The notes: generated from the sequence alone by a model not told the origin. Positions 9,536-17,917 are shown, counted from the first letter of the stretch. The stretch is 64,000 bases of DNA from JAFALX01 sp036378495 (GCA_036378495.1 DASUWI010000129.1:1-64000); one strand, 5' to 3'. Program-made: numbers and translations.

Positions 9536-10141
9536 TCACGCCGGCTTCTGCGGCCGAATCTCGTGCTGCACGTAGCGCACGGGACCGACGATGTAGAGAA
9601 GGCGTCCGCGGGCCCGTTGCTCGATCGGGTGGCCAGCGACGTCGGTGGTGACGTGTCCAGTAACGCGACGCACCTGGTAAATGCGAATGTCTTTGACGTA
9701 ACCGCTGGCGTTCTTGCGAATACCGTCGTGGTAGGCGAGAACGAGATCGCCCGTTTCTGCGGTTCCCAGGCGGACGAATACCAGGTCGTGGGCGGAGAAC
9801 CCAACGACATCGGTGTCAAGCCGCCAAGCAACCAAGCCGGGTTCGGGTGCGACAACCCACTGCCGCGGCGACGAGTCGAGCACCGCCGCCAGGGAGAGGC
9901 CGCTGCTGGTAAGCCCTGGGACCTTGAGCGATCCGTCGGGCAGGCGCTGCAGCCTGCCGGCGTTGATCAGGGCGTTCACGGAGCGCTGCGTGGGGCCGTG
10001 GGAGCCGTGGCCGCGACCTTTGGCCACCTGTCGCAGCGACGGAGGATGCCCATACGCAAAGGTGTAGGACGCGATGTAATTCAGCGTCGCCAGGTCGCCC
10101 GGGGTCAGCTTGGTGTCGGGCCCGGGAGGCTTGCGGGGCAC
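9536..10141 (-). CDS. LexA-like transcriptional repressor, apparently without self-cleavage residues
   Basis: The 201-residue protein has a LexA-type winged helix (about residues 12-75: LTPGDLATLNYIASY, then GHPPSLRQVA). A C-terminal S24-like beta domain (about 100-190) includes HDLVFVRLGTAETGDLVLAY, matching LexA's D-G-D-x-V-V-V and G-D-I-V-V-A strands. The serine expected about ten residues before that D is replaced (DTDVVGF, no Ser-Met), and no Ala-Gly cleavage site is visible in the linker. K150 may match the catalytic lysine. The start is GTG 10141. It faces the repeat-protein gene across an SOS-box-like palindrome, so it probably represses itself and that unit. Loss of autoproteolysis is inferred by eye. 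Confidence 0.65.
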   Translation of the reverse strand: MPRKPPGPDTKLTPGDLATLNYIASYTFAYGHPPSLRQVAKGRGHGSHGPTQRSVNALINAGRLQRLPDGSLKVPGLTSSGLSLAAVLDSSPRQWVVAPEPGLVAWRLDTDVVGFSAHDLVFVRLGTAETGDLVLAYHDGIRKNASGYVKDIRIYQVRRVTGHVTTDVAGHPIEQRARGRLLYIVGPVRYVQHEIRPQKPA

Positions 10142-10165
10142 GCGGAGACCGTAGCCGACGCCGAA

Positions 10166-10181
10166 TCGAACAGATGTTCTA
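10166..10181. promoter_or_regulatory. SOS-box-like palindrome (candidate LexA-type operator)
   Basis: TCGAACAGATGTTCTA contains the perfect palindrome GAACA-GA-TGTTC and fits the Gram-positive and actinobacterial SOS box form GAAC-N4-GTTC. It lies between the divergent LexA-like gene (start 10141) and the repeat-protein gene (start about 10282). It contains the ATG at 10174, which makes that ATG an unlikely start codon. Confidence 0.6.
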
Positions 10182-10198
10182 TTCTTGCCGTGTCCGGT

Positions 10199-10215
10199 GG
10201 ATACAATCTGTATCC
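10199..10215. promoter_or_regulatory. Perfect 7-bp inverted repeat, candidate second operator
   Basis: GGATACA-ATC-TGTATCC has perfect 7 bp arms around a 3 bp spacer. It lies 17 bp from the SOS-like box in the same divergent intergenic region. Its sequence differs from that box, so it may bind a different regulator or contain promoter elements. Function is inferred only from symmetry and position. Confidence 0.45.
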
Positions 10216-10281
10216 CCAGCGTGGGGAGCGCCGCCGGCGGAGGCAGGTTCGGTGGGCTCCGGGCAGGGGGCGGACGCAGCG

Positions 10282-11325
10282 GTGAGTGCGGTGCTGCGCG
10301 TCAACGGCAGGTATGCGACGCAGCGGACGCTTGGGGCGACGCTCGACGCGGTGGCGGCGGTGGCGCTCGCCGCCGCCGATGGTGACCTGACGCGCGCGCA
10401 GTCGGTCAGAAAGTGGCAGTTCGACAGAGCGCAGCGGGCGGCGAACATGTCGCTGCCGGGCGCTGAGAGCATCCGGCAACAGCTTGGGTTGACCTGGGCG
10501 CAGGTGTTGCGCATCGCACTCAACCCGGCAGAGCGACGCCGGCTCGCGTTGGTGCACGACCCGGACTGGCAGCTCGGGTTCGACGGGGGCGGGCAAGACC
10601 TGGCGGTGCAGGCGTTGCGAGCGGTCGCGTTGCGCGTGGGCGACGGCGCGCCGCTCTCCCAGGTGCTGTACGACGAAGAGGCGCGCCGGATCGAGCAAGA
10701 GACCCGGCGCTGGCGTTCCGCAGATCCCGTGCGTATGCCGCGCAGCGTGTTCATCCTCGAGCAGTTCAGCGGTGCCTGGTGGGCGGCGCTCGAGGCGGCG
10801 GGGCTGCTCAGCACCGAGAGCGGCGAGAGTGCGGTGACGCAGGCGAAGCGCAAGCGCCTGTACGAGCAGCGCTACGACCAGCTGCCGCCGGTCGAGGCGA
10901 TCCTCGAGCAAGCGCTCGAGGAGCTTGGGGCAATTCCGAACCGGGCGTATTTCGAACGCTGGTGCCGGCACCGCGGCACAGAGCTGCCGCCGGAGCGGAC
11001 CTGGCGGTTCGACGAGGTGATCGCAGCGCTGCGGCGCAGCCGAGCCGAACGCGGCCTGGCGACACCCGTTGCGGCGCGACGCAGCCGCAAGCTTCCGCCG
11101 CTGCCCGCGGGCGCGCGACCGCAGCCGCGCCGCCGCGGTGTCACGCGTGGAGATGCGATGGCGAGCCTGCGCCGCTACGCGAAGCTGTACCTGCCGGCGA
11201 ATACCCTGCCGCGGCAGAAGCACTACATGCTCGCCAGCAGCGGCGACGCGCTGCTGCTCGCGTCGCACACGCTGCACAAGTTCGGACGTTTTCAAGATCT
11301 CTGCCGCGAGGCCGGCATCGCGTGA
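10282..11325 (+). CDS. Protein of HNH/homing-endonuclease-associated helical repeats, partner of DDE protein
   Basis: The protein has about 347 residues from GTG 10282 (383 from ATG 10174, but that ATG lies inside the SOS-like palindrome). It has three or four divergent repeats resembling the HNH-associated helical repeat. The clearest unit runs LAVQALRAVALR, then PVRMPRSVFILEQFSGAWWAALEAAGL. The last ends in LHKFGRFQDLCREAGI, with the typical F-G-x-W/F...A-G-L/I ending. No HNH nuclease core (paired His and Asn) is visible, so it is probably a DNA-binding partner and not a nuclease. It ends 2 bp before the transposase-like gene, which implies co-transcription. The repeat family is a recollection-based match. 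Confidence 0.6.
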   Translation: MSAVLRVNGRYATQRTLGATLDAVAAVALAAADGDLTRAQSVRKWQFDRAQRAANMSLPGAESIRQQLGLTWAQVLRIALNPAERRRLALVHDPDWQLGFDGGGQDLAVQALRAVALRVGDGAPLSQVLYDEEARRIEQETRRWRSADPVRMPRSVFILEQFSGAWWAALEAAGLLSTESGESAVTQAKRKRLYEQRYDQLPPVEAILEQALEELGAIPNRAYFERWCRHRGTELPPERTWRFDEVIAALRRSRAERGLATPVAARRSRKLPPLPAGARPQPRRRGVTRGDAMASLRRYAKLYLPANTLPRQKHYMLASSGDALLLASHTLHKFGRFQDLCREAGIA

Positions 11326-11327
11326 CC

Positions 11328-12968
11328 ATGAGCACCACGAACACGCCGCGCTCTTCCGGCGGGCGGCGGCGGCTGCGCCGCGCGCAGCAGAAACTGCGAG
11401 TGCCTGCCCGGCGCAGCATGCCGGAGAGGCTCCCTTTGGCAACGCGCTACAGCGACGACGCGGCGTTCGCCAACCCCTTCACGCTGATCGCGATGGTCAA
11501 GGGCATACCGGTGGTGCACCTGGACCTGCGGGCCGCATGTCAGCGCGTGTACGAGTGGGGCCCGTCCCGGATGCCCGGCGAGTGGCACCTGGCGTATCTG
11601 TGCTTTGTCATCTCGCGCATCCCGGACATCCAGCCCTGGTACCAGCGCATGAAGAATGACCTGGAGTTCTGGGAGGCGTGCGGGTTCGACCCGGATCGCC
11701 TGCCCAGCTACCGCACGGTGCACCTGCGATTCACGGAACTGGAGGACGTGGCCGCCGTCTTCGAGCGCGCGGCGGCACACCTCATCGGGATCGCGCGCAA
11801 GCGCGACTCGAGAGTGGGCTGCTGGTGGCACATCGACGCGACGGAAGCCGAGACGCATGCCTCGCCGCAACACGATTGCACGGCGCGAGAGTTGTGTCCG
11901 ACACGCAGGCGCAAGACGCAGCAGACGCCAACGATGCGCTCGGTGCCTATGGATGTCGCGCGCGCGATTCGCCAGGCCGAGGCCGAACAGCCGGCGGGCA
12001 GCGGCGATGCAGTGGAGTACGGAGAGTACACGCCGCAACCGGTTGCAAAACAGTTCAAAGATCCAACGCGAAAGGGCCGGCGGCTGCGGCTGGGCGACCA
12101 CTGGTGGTACTCACGCGACCCCGATGCCGGGACACGGCTGTACAGCCGGGGCGACAGGGTGATCCGCGTGTGGCACGGCTACTTGCAGATCGACGTGGTG
12201 GACCATTTGACGGGCGGCTTGCTCTGCAGCCGCTTGGTCCCGGCGGACAGCTATGAGGCGCACGCGTACGCCGACGTGTACACCGCCACCGTGGGCAACA
12301 CCGGTGTCGATCCGCTGCTCGTGGCCGGCGACAAGGGGTACTCGGTCAGCGACGTGTTCCGTCACAACACAGAGCACGGCGTGGGCTCTGTCTTCCCATA
12401 CCGCAGGGCGGGCAAAGAGAAGGGCCGGCAGGGGACGGATCGTTACGACGCGTACGGGATCCCTCGCTGCCAGCACTGCGCCGGCGACACGCGTTTTCAT
12501 TCTTTCGCGGTAGACCGCGGCATGCCCCGGCTGTGGTTCCGCTGCTTGCTGCCCAAGCAGCCGGGGTGTCAGAAGGTCCAGGTGATGCAGTGCGACGTGG
12601 CGCCGCGGTATCTGCTGCCCGTGTGGCGCAACGAACCTGCCTACGCGGCGATGCGCCATTCCCACCAGACGTACGAGCACCGGCACCGCAGCGCACGCAT
12701 CCAGTACCTCACCGCCCCGGACACGCTGGCGCTGCGGCCCAAGCGTCCCGGCATCAAATGGCAGCAGCTGCGCGCGAACGCCGCGGTGCTCATCGACTGG
12801 CTGCGCATCTTGCGGCGGGTAGGCTGGGACGGGAGCGGGGTGCCGGCGCGAGTGGGTACGGTCGCGGTGACCGGCGACGGCGGGATGCCGGAGCGCCTCG
12901 ACATTATGCGCGGGCGGCGCCGGGCCAAGGCGCCTCCGGGCGCGAAAGCGTCGGCTCCGTCCCGCTAG
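11328..12968 (+). CDS. DDE transposase-like protein (IS5/IS1182-type) with inserted Cys cluster
   Basis: This 546-residue protein starts at ATG 11328, 2 bp after the upstream stop. The N-terminal helical region has FWEACGFDPDRLPSYRTVHLR, a CGF..PS..T pattern of IS4/IS5-type transposases. Candidate catalytic residues are D170 (HIDATEAE), D335 (VAGDKGYS, matching the usual ADKGY) and E450 (TYEHRHRSARI). Between D335 and E450 are C381 and C384, then C406, C414 and C422, which suggests a zinc-binding insert. The C-terminus is basic. A longer in-frame extension upstream overlaps the previous gene and is rejected. I found no terminal inverted repeats, so mobility is unproven. It could be a domesticated transposase. 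Confidence 0.75.
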   Translation: MSTTNTPRSSGGRRRLRRAQQKLRVPARRSMPERLPLATRYSDDAAFANPFTLIAMVKGIPVVHLDLRAACQRVYEWGPSRMPGEWHLAYLCFVISRIPDIQPWYQRMKNDLEFWEACGFDPDRLPSYRTVHLRFTELEDVAAVFERAAAHLIGIARKRDSRVGCWWHIDATEAETHASPQHDCTARELCPTRRRKTQQTPTMRSVPMDVARAIRQAEAEQPAGSGDAVEYGEYTPQPVAKQFKDPTRKGRRLRLGDHWWYSRDPDAGTRLYSRGDRVIRVWHGYLQIDVVDHLTGGLLCSRLVPADSYEAHAYADVYTATVGNTGVDPLLVAGDKGYSVSDVFRHNTEHGVGSVFPYRRAGKEKGRQGTDRYDAYGIPRCQHCAGDTRFHSFAVDRGMPRLWFRCLLPKQPGCQKVQVMQCDVAPRYLLPVWRNEPAYAAMRHSHQTYEHRHRSARIQYLTAPDTLALRPKRPGIKWQQLRANAAVLIDWLRILRRVGWDGSGVPARVGTVAVTGDGGMPERLDIMRGRRRAKAPPGAKASAPSR

Positions 12969-13114
12969 TCCGATCCCCTCGGGGGACGGGCGCAGCGCGC
13001 GCCAAAGCCTGCTCTGGGGCGTTTCTCGTTGTCCACCAAGGGCTCGTTTGATGTGCACAGCGCGCCGAAGAGGAGCTACGCGCGGCTTCTTCAGCGCCGA
13101 AAACGCTTACTGCA

Positions 13115-13134
13115 CAAGGTTTTCGTCAACCTTG
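13115..13134 (-). terminator. Hairpin downstream of tRNA-Leu, candidate terminator
   Basis: CAAGGTT-TTCGTC-AACCTTG forms a perfect 7 bp stem 21 bp beyond the tRNA 3' end on the minus strand. A short T run (GTTTTC) follows about ten bases later, so the match to an intrinsic terminator is weak. The rest of 12969-13155 holds nothing I recognise. Confidence 0.35.
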
Positions 13135-13155
13135 CAACTCGCGCTGCAACAAGCC

Positions 13156-13242
13156 TGGTGCCGGGAAAGGGACTTGAACCCTTACGCCCTTACGAGCACA
13201 GCGCCCTGAACGCTGCGTGTCTACCAATTCCACCATCCCGGC
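13156..13242 (-). tRNA. tRNA-Leu, anticodon CAG
   Basis: Read on the minus strand, the gene begins GCCGGGA and ends TCCCGGCACCA: a perfect 7 bp acceptor stem, discriminator A and encoded CCA. The D-arm has AATTGGTAGACA. The anticodon arm is CAGCG-TTCAGGG-CGCTG, giving anticodon CAG for CUG codons. A long variable arm typical of class II tRNAs follows, then the T-arm GGGTTCAAGTCCC. Its 3' end faces the accessory region at 1-13155, which suits use as an integration site. Confidence 0.97.
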
Positions 13243-13257
13243 TCGGGCCCATCGATA

Positions 13258-14772
13258 CTAGCAGTGGCCGGTGGCGGCCGCGGTCTGACGTCGCGTCGCA
13301 GCCGGAACGCGAACGGTGAAGCAGGCCCCGCCGCCACGGGCGCGGCGATACTCGACGGTTCCGCCGTGCGCCTGCGCGAGCTGCCTGACGATGTACAGGC
13401 CGAGGCCGGTTCCCTGCGCGGACCGGCGCACGTTGGCGAACTTGGTGAACAGCTTGGGGATGTCGGCGTCGGGCACGCCCGGACCGTTGTCGCTGAACGC
13501 GATCTCCACCATCGCGCCTGCCGATGCCGCCTTCACCTCCACGGGCGGTGAGCCGTACCGCATGGCATTGGTCATGAGATTGGTGACGATCTGCATCAGC
13601 CGGCCGCGGTCACCATCGACGGCGAGCCCGTCGGTGCACCGGATCTCGATCGATCCGCGGCTGTCGACCTCGCGCGCAGCCTCCTCGAGCAGCGGGCGCA
13701 ACCGCAGCGGAGCGACGTGCAGGTCGAGGCGGCCGGCCTCGGCGCGGGTGACGACCAGCAGGTCTTCGAGCAGCCGGTGCAGGCGGTTGCCGCCCGTGGC
13801 CATGAGCTCGAGCAGGCGCTTTCGCATCGGGTCGTCGAGCCGGTCCCACTCGTCGAGAAGCGTCTCCGCGCTGCCGCGCATCAGCTGCACCGGACCGCGC
13901 AGCTCGTGCGCGGTGATCGCGACAAACTCGGCCTTCTCGTCGGCCGCCTTCTGCAGGCGCTCGTTGGCCTTGGCGAGCGTGCGCGACACGCGTTCGCGCT
14001 CCTCGCCGATGTCGTGCCGCTCCGTGTTGTCGCGCGTCACCTTGCCGAAGCCGACGAGGTCGCCGGCGTCGTTGTGCAGCGCGGTGATGACGACGCTCGC
14101 CCAGAACCGCGTGCCGTCCTTGCGCACGCGCCAGCCGTCCTCCTCGTAGCGGCCGTCGCGCGTGGCCAGCTCGAGCACGTGCTCCGGGTGCCGTCGCGCC
14201 TGCGCGTCGGCGCTGTAGAAGACGCGGAAGTGCTGCCCCGTGATCTCGCCGGCGGTGTAGCCCTTGAGCTTCTCGGCGCCGACGTTCCAGGTGGCGACGT
14301 TGCCGTCGGTGTCGAGCATGAAGATCGCGTAGTCGGCGACGCTGTCGACAAACGCGCGAAAGCGCGCCTCGCTGTCGAACGGCGCGCGCGATGGCGCGGC
14401 CTCCGGCGTGATGTCGTGCGCCTCCAGGATGAGATACGGCGTGCGCCCGCCGCTGTCGCGCACCGCCGTCACGGTGCAATGGATCACGGCCTTCGTGTCG
14501 CCGGCCAGGCCGTGATCGACGGAGACGGCGTGCGGCTCGGTGGTCGCGCGCTGCAGCGCGGCCACCACCCGCTTGCGCGCGGCGGGGTCGACCAGGTCAC
14601 CGAATGGGACGCCGCCCAAGCCGTCCGCCTCGCGGCCGAGGAGCGCAGCGAGACTCGCGTTCACGCGGACGATGCACCCCGTCGGCTCGAGCACAGCCAT
14701 GCCGGTGCCGGCGCCGTCGAACACCGCCCGGAAGATCTCGTGCTCGCCCTCCGGCAGTGGCTCGGCCGTCAT
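13258..14772 (-). CDS. Orphan PAS-PAS sensor histidine kinase
   Basis: This 504-residue cytosolic-type kinase has no membrane segments. PAS domains lie at about 10-125 and 135-252. The second is close to the FixL/PAS-PAC type (YAIFMLDTDGNVATWN, then FGKVTRDNTER). A short coiled coil leads to HisKA with phospho-acceptor H289 (ITAHELRGP). The ATPase domain has N-box LMTNAMRYG, G1 DNGPGVP and G2 GTGLGLYIV. No response regulator lies beside it, so its partner is elsewhere. It ends 15 bp upstream of the tRNA-Leu gene on the same strand. Confidence 0.9.
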   Translation of the reverse strand: MTAEPLPEGEHEIFRAVFDGAGTGMAVLEPTGCIVRVNASLAALLGREADGLGGVPFGDLVDPAARKRVVAALQRATTEPHAVSVDHGLAGDTKAVIHCTVTAVRDSGGRTPYLILEAHDITPEAAPSRAPFDSEARFRAFVDSVADYAIFMLDTDGNVATWNVGAEKLKGYTAGEITGQHFRVFYSADAQARRHPEHVLELATRDGRYEEDGWRVRKDGTRFWASVVITALHNDAGDLVGFGKVTRDNTERHDIGEERERVSRTLAKANERLQKAADEKAEFVAITAHELRGPVQLMRGSAETLLDEWDRLDDPMRKRLLELMATGGNRLHRLLEDLLVVTRAEAGRLDLHVAPLRLRPLLEEAAREVDSRGSIEIRCTDGLAVDGDRGRLMQIVTNLMTNAMRYGSPPVEVKAASAGAMVEIAFSDNGPGVPDADIPKLFTKFANVRRSAQGTGLGLYIVRQLAQAHGGTVEYRRARGGGACFTVRVPAATRRQTAAATGHC

Positions 14773-14882
14773 GGGGCGCCGCGCACGAGCGCGCTCGAAG
14801 GTGCCATCGTCAATGGGGGATTATCCCGTGCCGGCACAAAGGGGAATCGCCACGTCCCGGTTACAGGAGGGACGCGCTTCGA

Positions 14883-16460
14883 TCAGTGACGCCAGCCGGC
14901 GATGTCGTCGAACCGCGCGGTGCTGTCGCCCGTGGCCGGGATCGGCATGGCTCCCAACGAGGCATGGACCACGTAGGAGACCTCCGGCGTGTAGAGGAAC
15001 ACCGCCGTGGCGTCCAGCACGAGGTGGCGGCTGACCGAGGCCGCGGCCGAGATACGCGCCTGCGGGTCCGAGGCGGTGGCGAGGACGTCGAGCGCCTGAT
15101 CGAGGAAGGGGTCCACCGGCGAGCCGGACACGTTGAAGCCCTGCGGCGGCGTGGCGTTGGATCGCCAGAACGCGCTGACGTCGGGATCGGGGCCGCCATC
15201 CCAATCGCCCAGGGCCAGCTGGAAATCGTGCTGCTGGACGTCCGGTGACACGAAGTGGTCGGCGGGCACCGGCGTGACGCGGATGGTGACGCCGATCTTC
15301 GCCAGCTGCGTGGCCAGCTCGGCGGCGACCGTGCGCAGGGGTTCGACATCGGGCACGGTGAGCGAGTAGCTGAGCGCCACGGCGCCGCGGACGCGGGTGC
15401 CCTGTGCGTTGAGGCTCCACCCGTCCTGCTGGAGGTACGCGCTCGCCTGCGCCGCGGACGTGGTTCCGGCCGACGCCGGTCCGGCCGCCCACGGGAGGCC
15501 CTCGCTGATCGCCTGCACCTGCGGCGCCCCGCCCGAGGAGTCCAGCGCTCCCTGAATGATGGCCGCACGATTCACCGCCAAGGCGATGGAGCCGCGAACC
15601 AGGAGGTCGTCGAGTCCCGGCACCCGCTCGTTGAAGAGCAGGTCGACGAACTGAAAGGTGCGGATGCTGTGCGCCACCGACCCCGAGCGCTTGAGCAGGG
15701 TGGCGCTCTGCTGCGGCGTCGCCGCCAGCACCGCGTCTGCGCCACCGCTGTTGTAGGCCGCCGCTGCGGCGGTGAAGCTGGTGTAGAGGTCGAAGCGGAT
15801 GCGTCCCAACCCTGCGCGGGCGGTGGCATGGGGGTTGCGCTCCAGGTCGATCGCAGCGTCGGTGGCAGCCGCGACGCGGTAGGCGCCGGACGTGGCCAGC
15901 GGCTGGTTCGGCCGCGACGCGACTGCCGCCAGCTGCTTCGTGCTCAGGGTGCCGAACGGCAGGATCGGCACCTGGGTGAGCGCGGCGCCGAAGGCGGTGT
16001 GCGGCGCCGGCAGTGTGAACACGACGTCGGACCCGGTGACCGCCAGCTTCACCCCCTGCACCAGCGACGCCAGGCGGCGGTCGGCGGTGGTCGACGTCTG
16101 CAGGAACGCGAACGTTGCGGCCACGTCGGCCGGCATGATCCGGCCGCCGGACGACCACCGCTGACCCGGTGCCAGCGTGAGGTGATACGTGAGCCCGTCG
16201 GCGCTGACCGAGTACTGCCGGGCCAGGTCGGGCCGGGGGACCGCGCCGGCGTCAAGCTGCAGGAGGCTGCGGTACAGCAGGTGGCCGACGTCGCGGACTG
16301 CGGGGTCCTGCTCACCGATCAGCGGATCCAGCGAGAGCGGCTCCTGCTCGACGACGAGCGCCTCACGAAAGTCGGGACCGCCGATGACGCCGAAGTGCAG
16401 CGAGGCGGCGACACCCAGGGAGATGACGGCGAGCACGGCCAGGGTGATCGCCGTGATCAC
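14883..16460 (-). CDS. ABC transporter solute-binding protein, family 5 (peptide/nickel type)
   Basis: This protein of about 525 residues has an N-terminal hydrophobic anchor (TLAVLAVISLGVAASL) and the family 5 layout. It includes EPLSLDPLIGEQDPAVRDV near the N-terminus and DLLVRGSIALAVNRAAII, the usual helical segment before the second lobe. No permease or ATPase genes lie nearby. The first usable start is GTG 16460, but the in-frame codons just before it encode KFRRNRRRE, exactly the basic n-region such an anchor should have, and they carry no start codon. The frame also overlaps secG there. The true start is therefore uncertain. The ligand is unknown. Confidence 0.8.
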   Translation of the reverse strand: MITAITLAVLAVISLGVAASLHFGVIGGPDFREALVVEQEPLSLDPLIGEQDPAVRDVGHLLYRSLLQLDAGAVPRPDLARQYSVSADGLTYHLTLAPGQRWSSGGRIMPADVAATFAFLQTSTTADRRLASLVQGVKLAVTGSDVVFTLPAPHTAFGAALTQVPILPFGTLSTKQLAAVASRPNQPLATSGAYRVAAATDAAIDLERNPHATARAGLGRIRFDLYTSFTAAAAAYNSGGADAVLAATPQQSATLLKRSGSVAHSIRTFQFVDLLFNERVPGLDDLLVRGSIALAVNRAAIIQGALDSSGGAPQVQAISEGLPWAAGPASAGTTSAAQASAYLQQDGWSLNAQGTRVRGAVALSYSLTVPDVEPLRTVAAELATQLAKIGVTIRVTPVPADHFVSPDVQQHDFQLALGDWDGGPDPDVSAFWRSNATPPQGFNVSGSPVDPFLDQALDVLATASDPQARISAAASVSRHLVLDATAVFLYTPEVSYVVHASLGAMPIPATGDSTARFDDIAGWRH

Positions 16461-16486
16461 CTCGCGGCGCCGGTTGCGGCGGAACT

Positions 16487-16720
16487 TTACTTGGTGACGT
16501 AGGTGGAGAGGACCGACAGGACGACGAACAGCCCGATCATCACCGCCGAGAACCGGAGCAGCCCCTGCTCCAGGCCCCGCCGGCGGCGGTACCCGCCGCC
16601 CGAGTCCGCCCCGCCCCCGATCGTTCCACCCAGCCCCGTCGCCTTCGGGGTCTGGAGCAGGATGCCAAGGATCGCCAGGATTCCCACGGCGTCCTGCGCC
16701 ACGGACAGTGCGGTCTTCAC
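16487..16720 (-). CDS. secG: Protein translocase subunit SecG
   Basis: This 77-residue integral membrane subunit of the SecYEG translocon has two hydrophobic helices (VGILAILGILLQ and VMIGLFVVLSVL). They flank the typical glycine-rich loop LGGTIGGG and a basic stretch. GTG 16720 is chosen because it has an AGGAGG ribosome site and gives the standard SecG length; a longer frame to 16780 adds an implausible N-terminus. A TATACT minus-10-like hexamer (AGTATA on the plus strand, 16754-16759) lies about 25 bp upstream of a plausible transcript start. secG often follows tpiA/gpm genes; here a PLD and a padR gene intervene. Confidence 0.85.
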   Translation of the reverse strand: MKTALSVAQDAVGILAILGILLQTPKATGLGGTIGGGADSGGGYRRRRGLEQGLLRFSAVMIGLFVVLSVLSTYVTK

Positions 16721-16864
16721 CCAACCGCTCCTCCTCGATCGTGCACGGGCGCAAGTATAGAAGCCGCCTCCGCGCGCCACCCTCGGAGCGCGTCAAATTG
16801 CCATATCACTGTGGCACCGGCGCTCGCCACTACACAGACTTGTTTGTGGTACCGTTCATGCGAA

Positions 16865-17917
16865 ATGCCGCGACTGTCGGTGTCCCCGCGCTCCTGCCTT
16901 GCGCTGTGCCTGGCGACCCTGCTGGCGAGCGCCTGCGCGTCCTCCGCCACCACGGTGGGCGACCCGCGGCCCGCACCCCTGCTGGGCCCGGCGCCGGCCG
17001 AGCATCTGGCGGCCGACAGCGTCAGCCTGCTGCGCAGCGGCGCCCCCACGTTTGCGCAGCTGCAACTGCTGATCGATGGCGCGCGGCTGACGCTGCACAT
17101 CGAGATGTACGAGTTCAACAACGCCGCGCTGGTGGTGGCGGTGCTGGCTGCGCACGCCCGCGGTGTCGGCGTGACGGTGATCGACGATCCATCGGAGGTC
17201 ACCAGCAACGCCACCGCGCAGCAGCTGCGCGGCGCCGGAATCGACGTGGTCGACTACCCGGTGCGACGGCTGATGATCGACCACGTGAAGCTGCTGGTGG
17301 TCGACGACACGGTTGCAGTCGTTGGTGGCATCAACTGGGGTTCGAGCTCGCCGGCGAACCACGACTACGATGCGCTGATCCGCGGACCGGCGGTGGCCAA
17401 TCTCGACCGCGTGTTCTTACGCGACCTGGTCACCTGCGGCCGCGCCGTCACGGTGCCGGCCGCCGTGACCGACGCGGCGATCACCGTGGCGGCCACCCTC
17501 CCGGCGGCGGAGATCCGGCCGCTGGCCCTGCAGATGATCAACGCCGCCAGGCGCACGCTGCGGCTGGAGCTGTTCGTGCTCACCGACACCGGCGTCGTGC
17601 ACGCGCTCGAGGCCGCACGGCTGCGCGGGGTGGACGTGCGGCTGCTTCTCGACCCGTCGCAGCACTCGAGTGACCCGTCGTACCAGGCGCTGCTCGCCGC
17701 CGGGGTGCCGCTTCGCTGGTATCGCAGCCACGGCGAGCTGCTGCACGCCAAGGCCATCGTGGCCGACGGCACGTCGGTGCTCTTCGGCAGCGCCAACTGG
17801 TCGGGCGGCGGCTTCGCGCGCAACCACGAGCTCGACATCCAGCTGCCGCGGGCCCCGGGGGTCGCCGCCGCGATGCTCGCGCAGATGTCGCTCGACTGGG
17901 CCGCCAGCCCGGGCTAG
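16865..17917 (+). CDS. Phospholipase D-like phosphodiesterase, exported
   Basis: The 350-residue protein has two HKD half-sites. The first is H140-V-K142...D147 followed by GGINWGSS. The second is H294-A-K296...D301 followed by FGSANWSGG. This is the bacterial cardiolipin synthase/PLD arrangement. The N-terminus (about residues 8-24) is a signal peptide ending LLASAC, a possible but imperfect lipobox at C24, so it is probably an envelope protein. ATG 16865 is chosen over an upstream frame extension because it begins the signal sequence. An inverted repeat TGCCA-N8-TGGCA lies at 16799-16816. The substrate (phospholipid or nucleic acid) cannot be decided. Confidence 0.85.
   Translation: MPRLSVSPRSCLALCLATLLASACASSATTVGDPRPAPLLGPAPAEHLAADSVSLLRSGAPTFAQLQLLIDGARLTLHIEMYEFNNAALVVAVLAAHARGVGVTVIDDPSEVTSNATAQQLRGAGIDVVDYPVRRLMIDHVKLLVVDDTVAVVGGINWGSSSPANHDYDALIRGPAVANLDRVFLRDLVTCGRAVTVPAAVTDAAITVAATLPAAEIRPLALQMINAARRTLRLELFVLTDTGVVHALEAARLRGVDVRLLLDPSQHSSDPSYQALLAAGVPLRWYRSHGELLHAKAIVADGTSVLFGSANWSGGGFARNHELDIQLPRAPGVAAAMLAQMSLDWAASPG

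Larger units (their letters stand above)
10166..12968 (+). mobile_element. Candidate two-gene mobile or domesticated element with operator region
   Basis: The repeat protein and DDE transposase-like protein form a 2-gene unit behind two palindromes, opposite a LexA-like repressor, next to a tRNA gene and a restriction locus. The boundaries given are those of the visible regulatory and coding parts. No inverted terminal repeats or target duplications were recognised, so the true ends are unknown. Confidence 0.4.

Noticed and set aside
10779..11327. N-terminal extension of the DDE protein
   Set aside because: Overlaps the upstream gene in another frame and is Arg/Ala-rich; ATG 11328, 2 bp after the upstream stop, is the natural start.
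10105..11442. Minus-strand frame of 445 residues
   Set aside because: Arg/Ala-rich shadow opposite the repeat protein; overlaps the SOS-like box and two better-supported genes.
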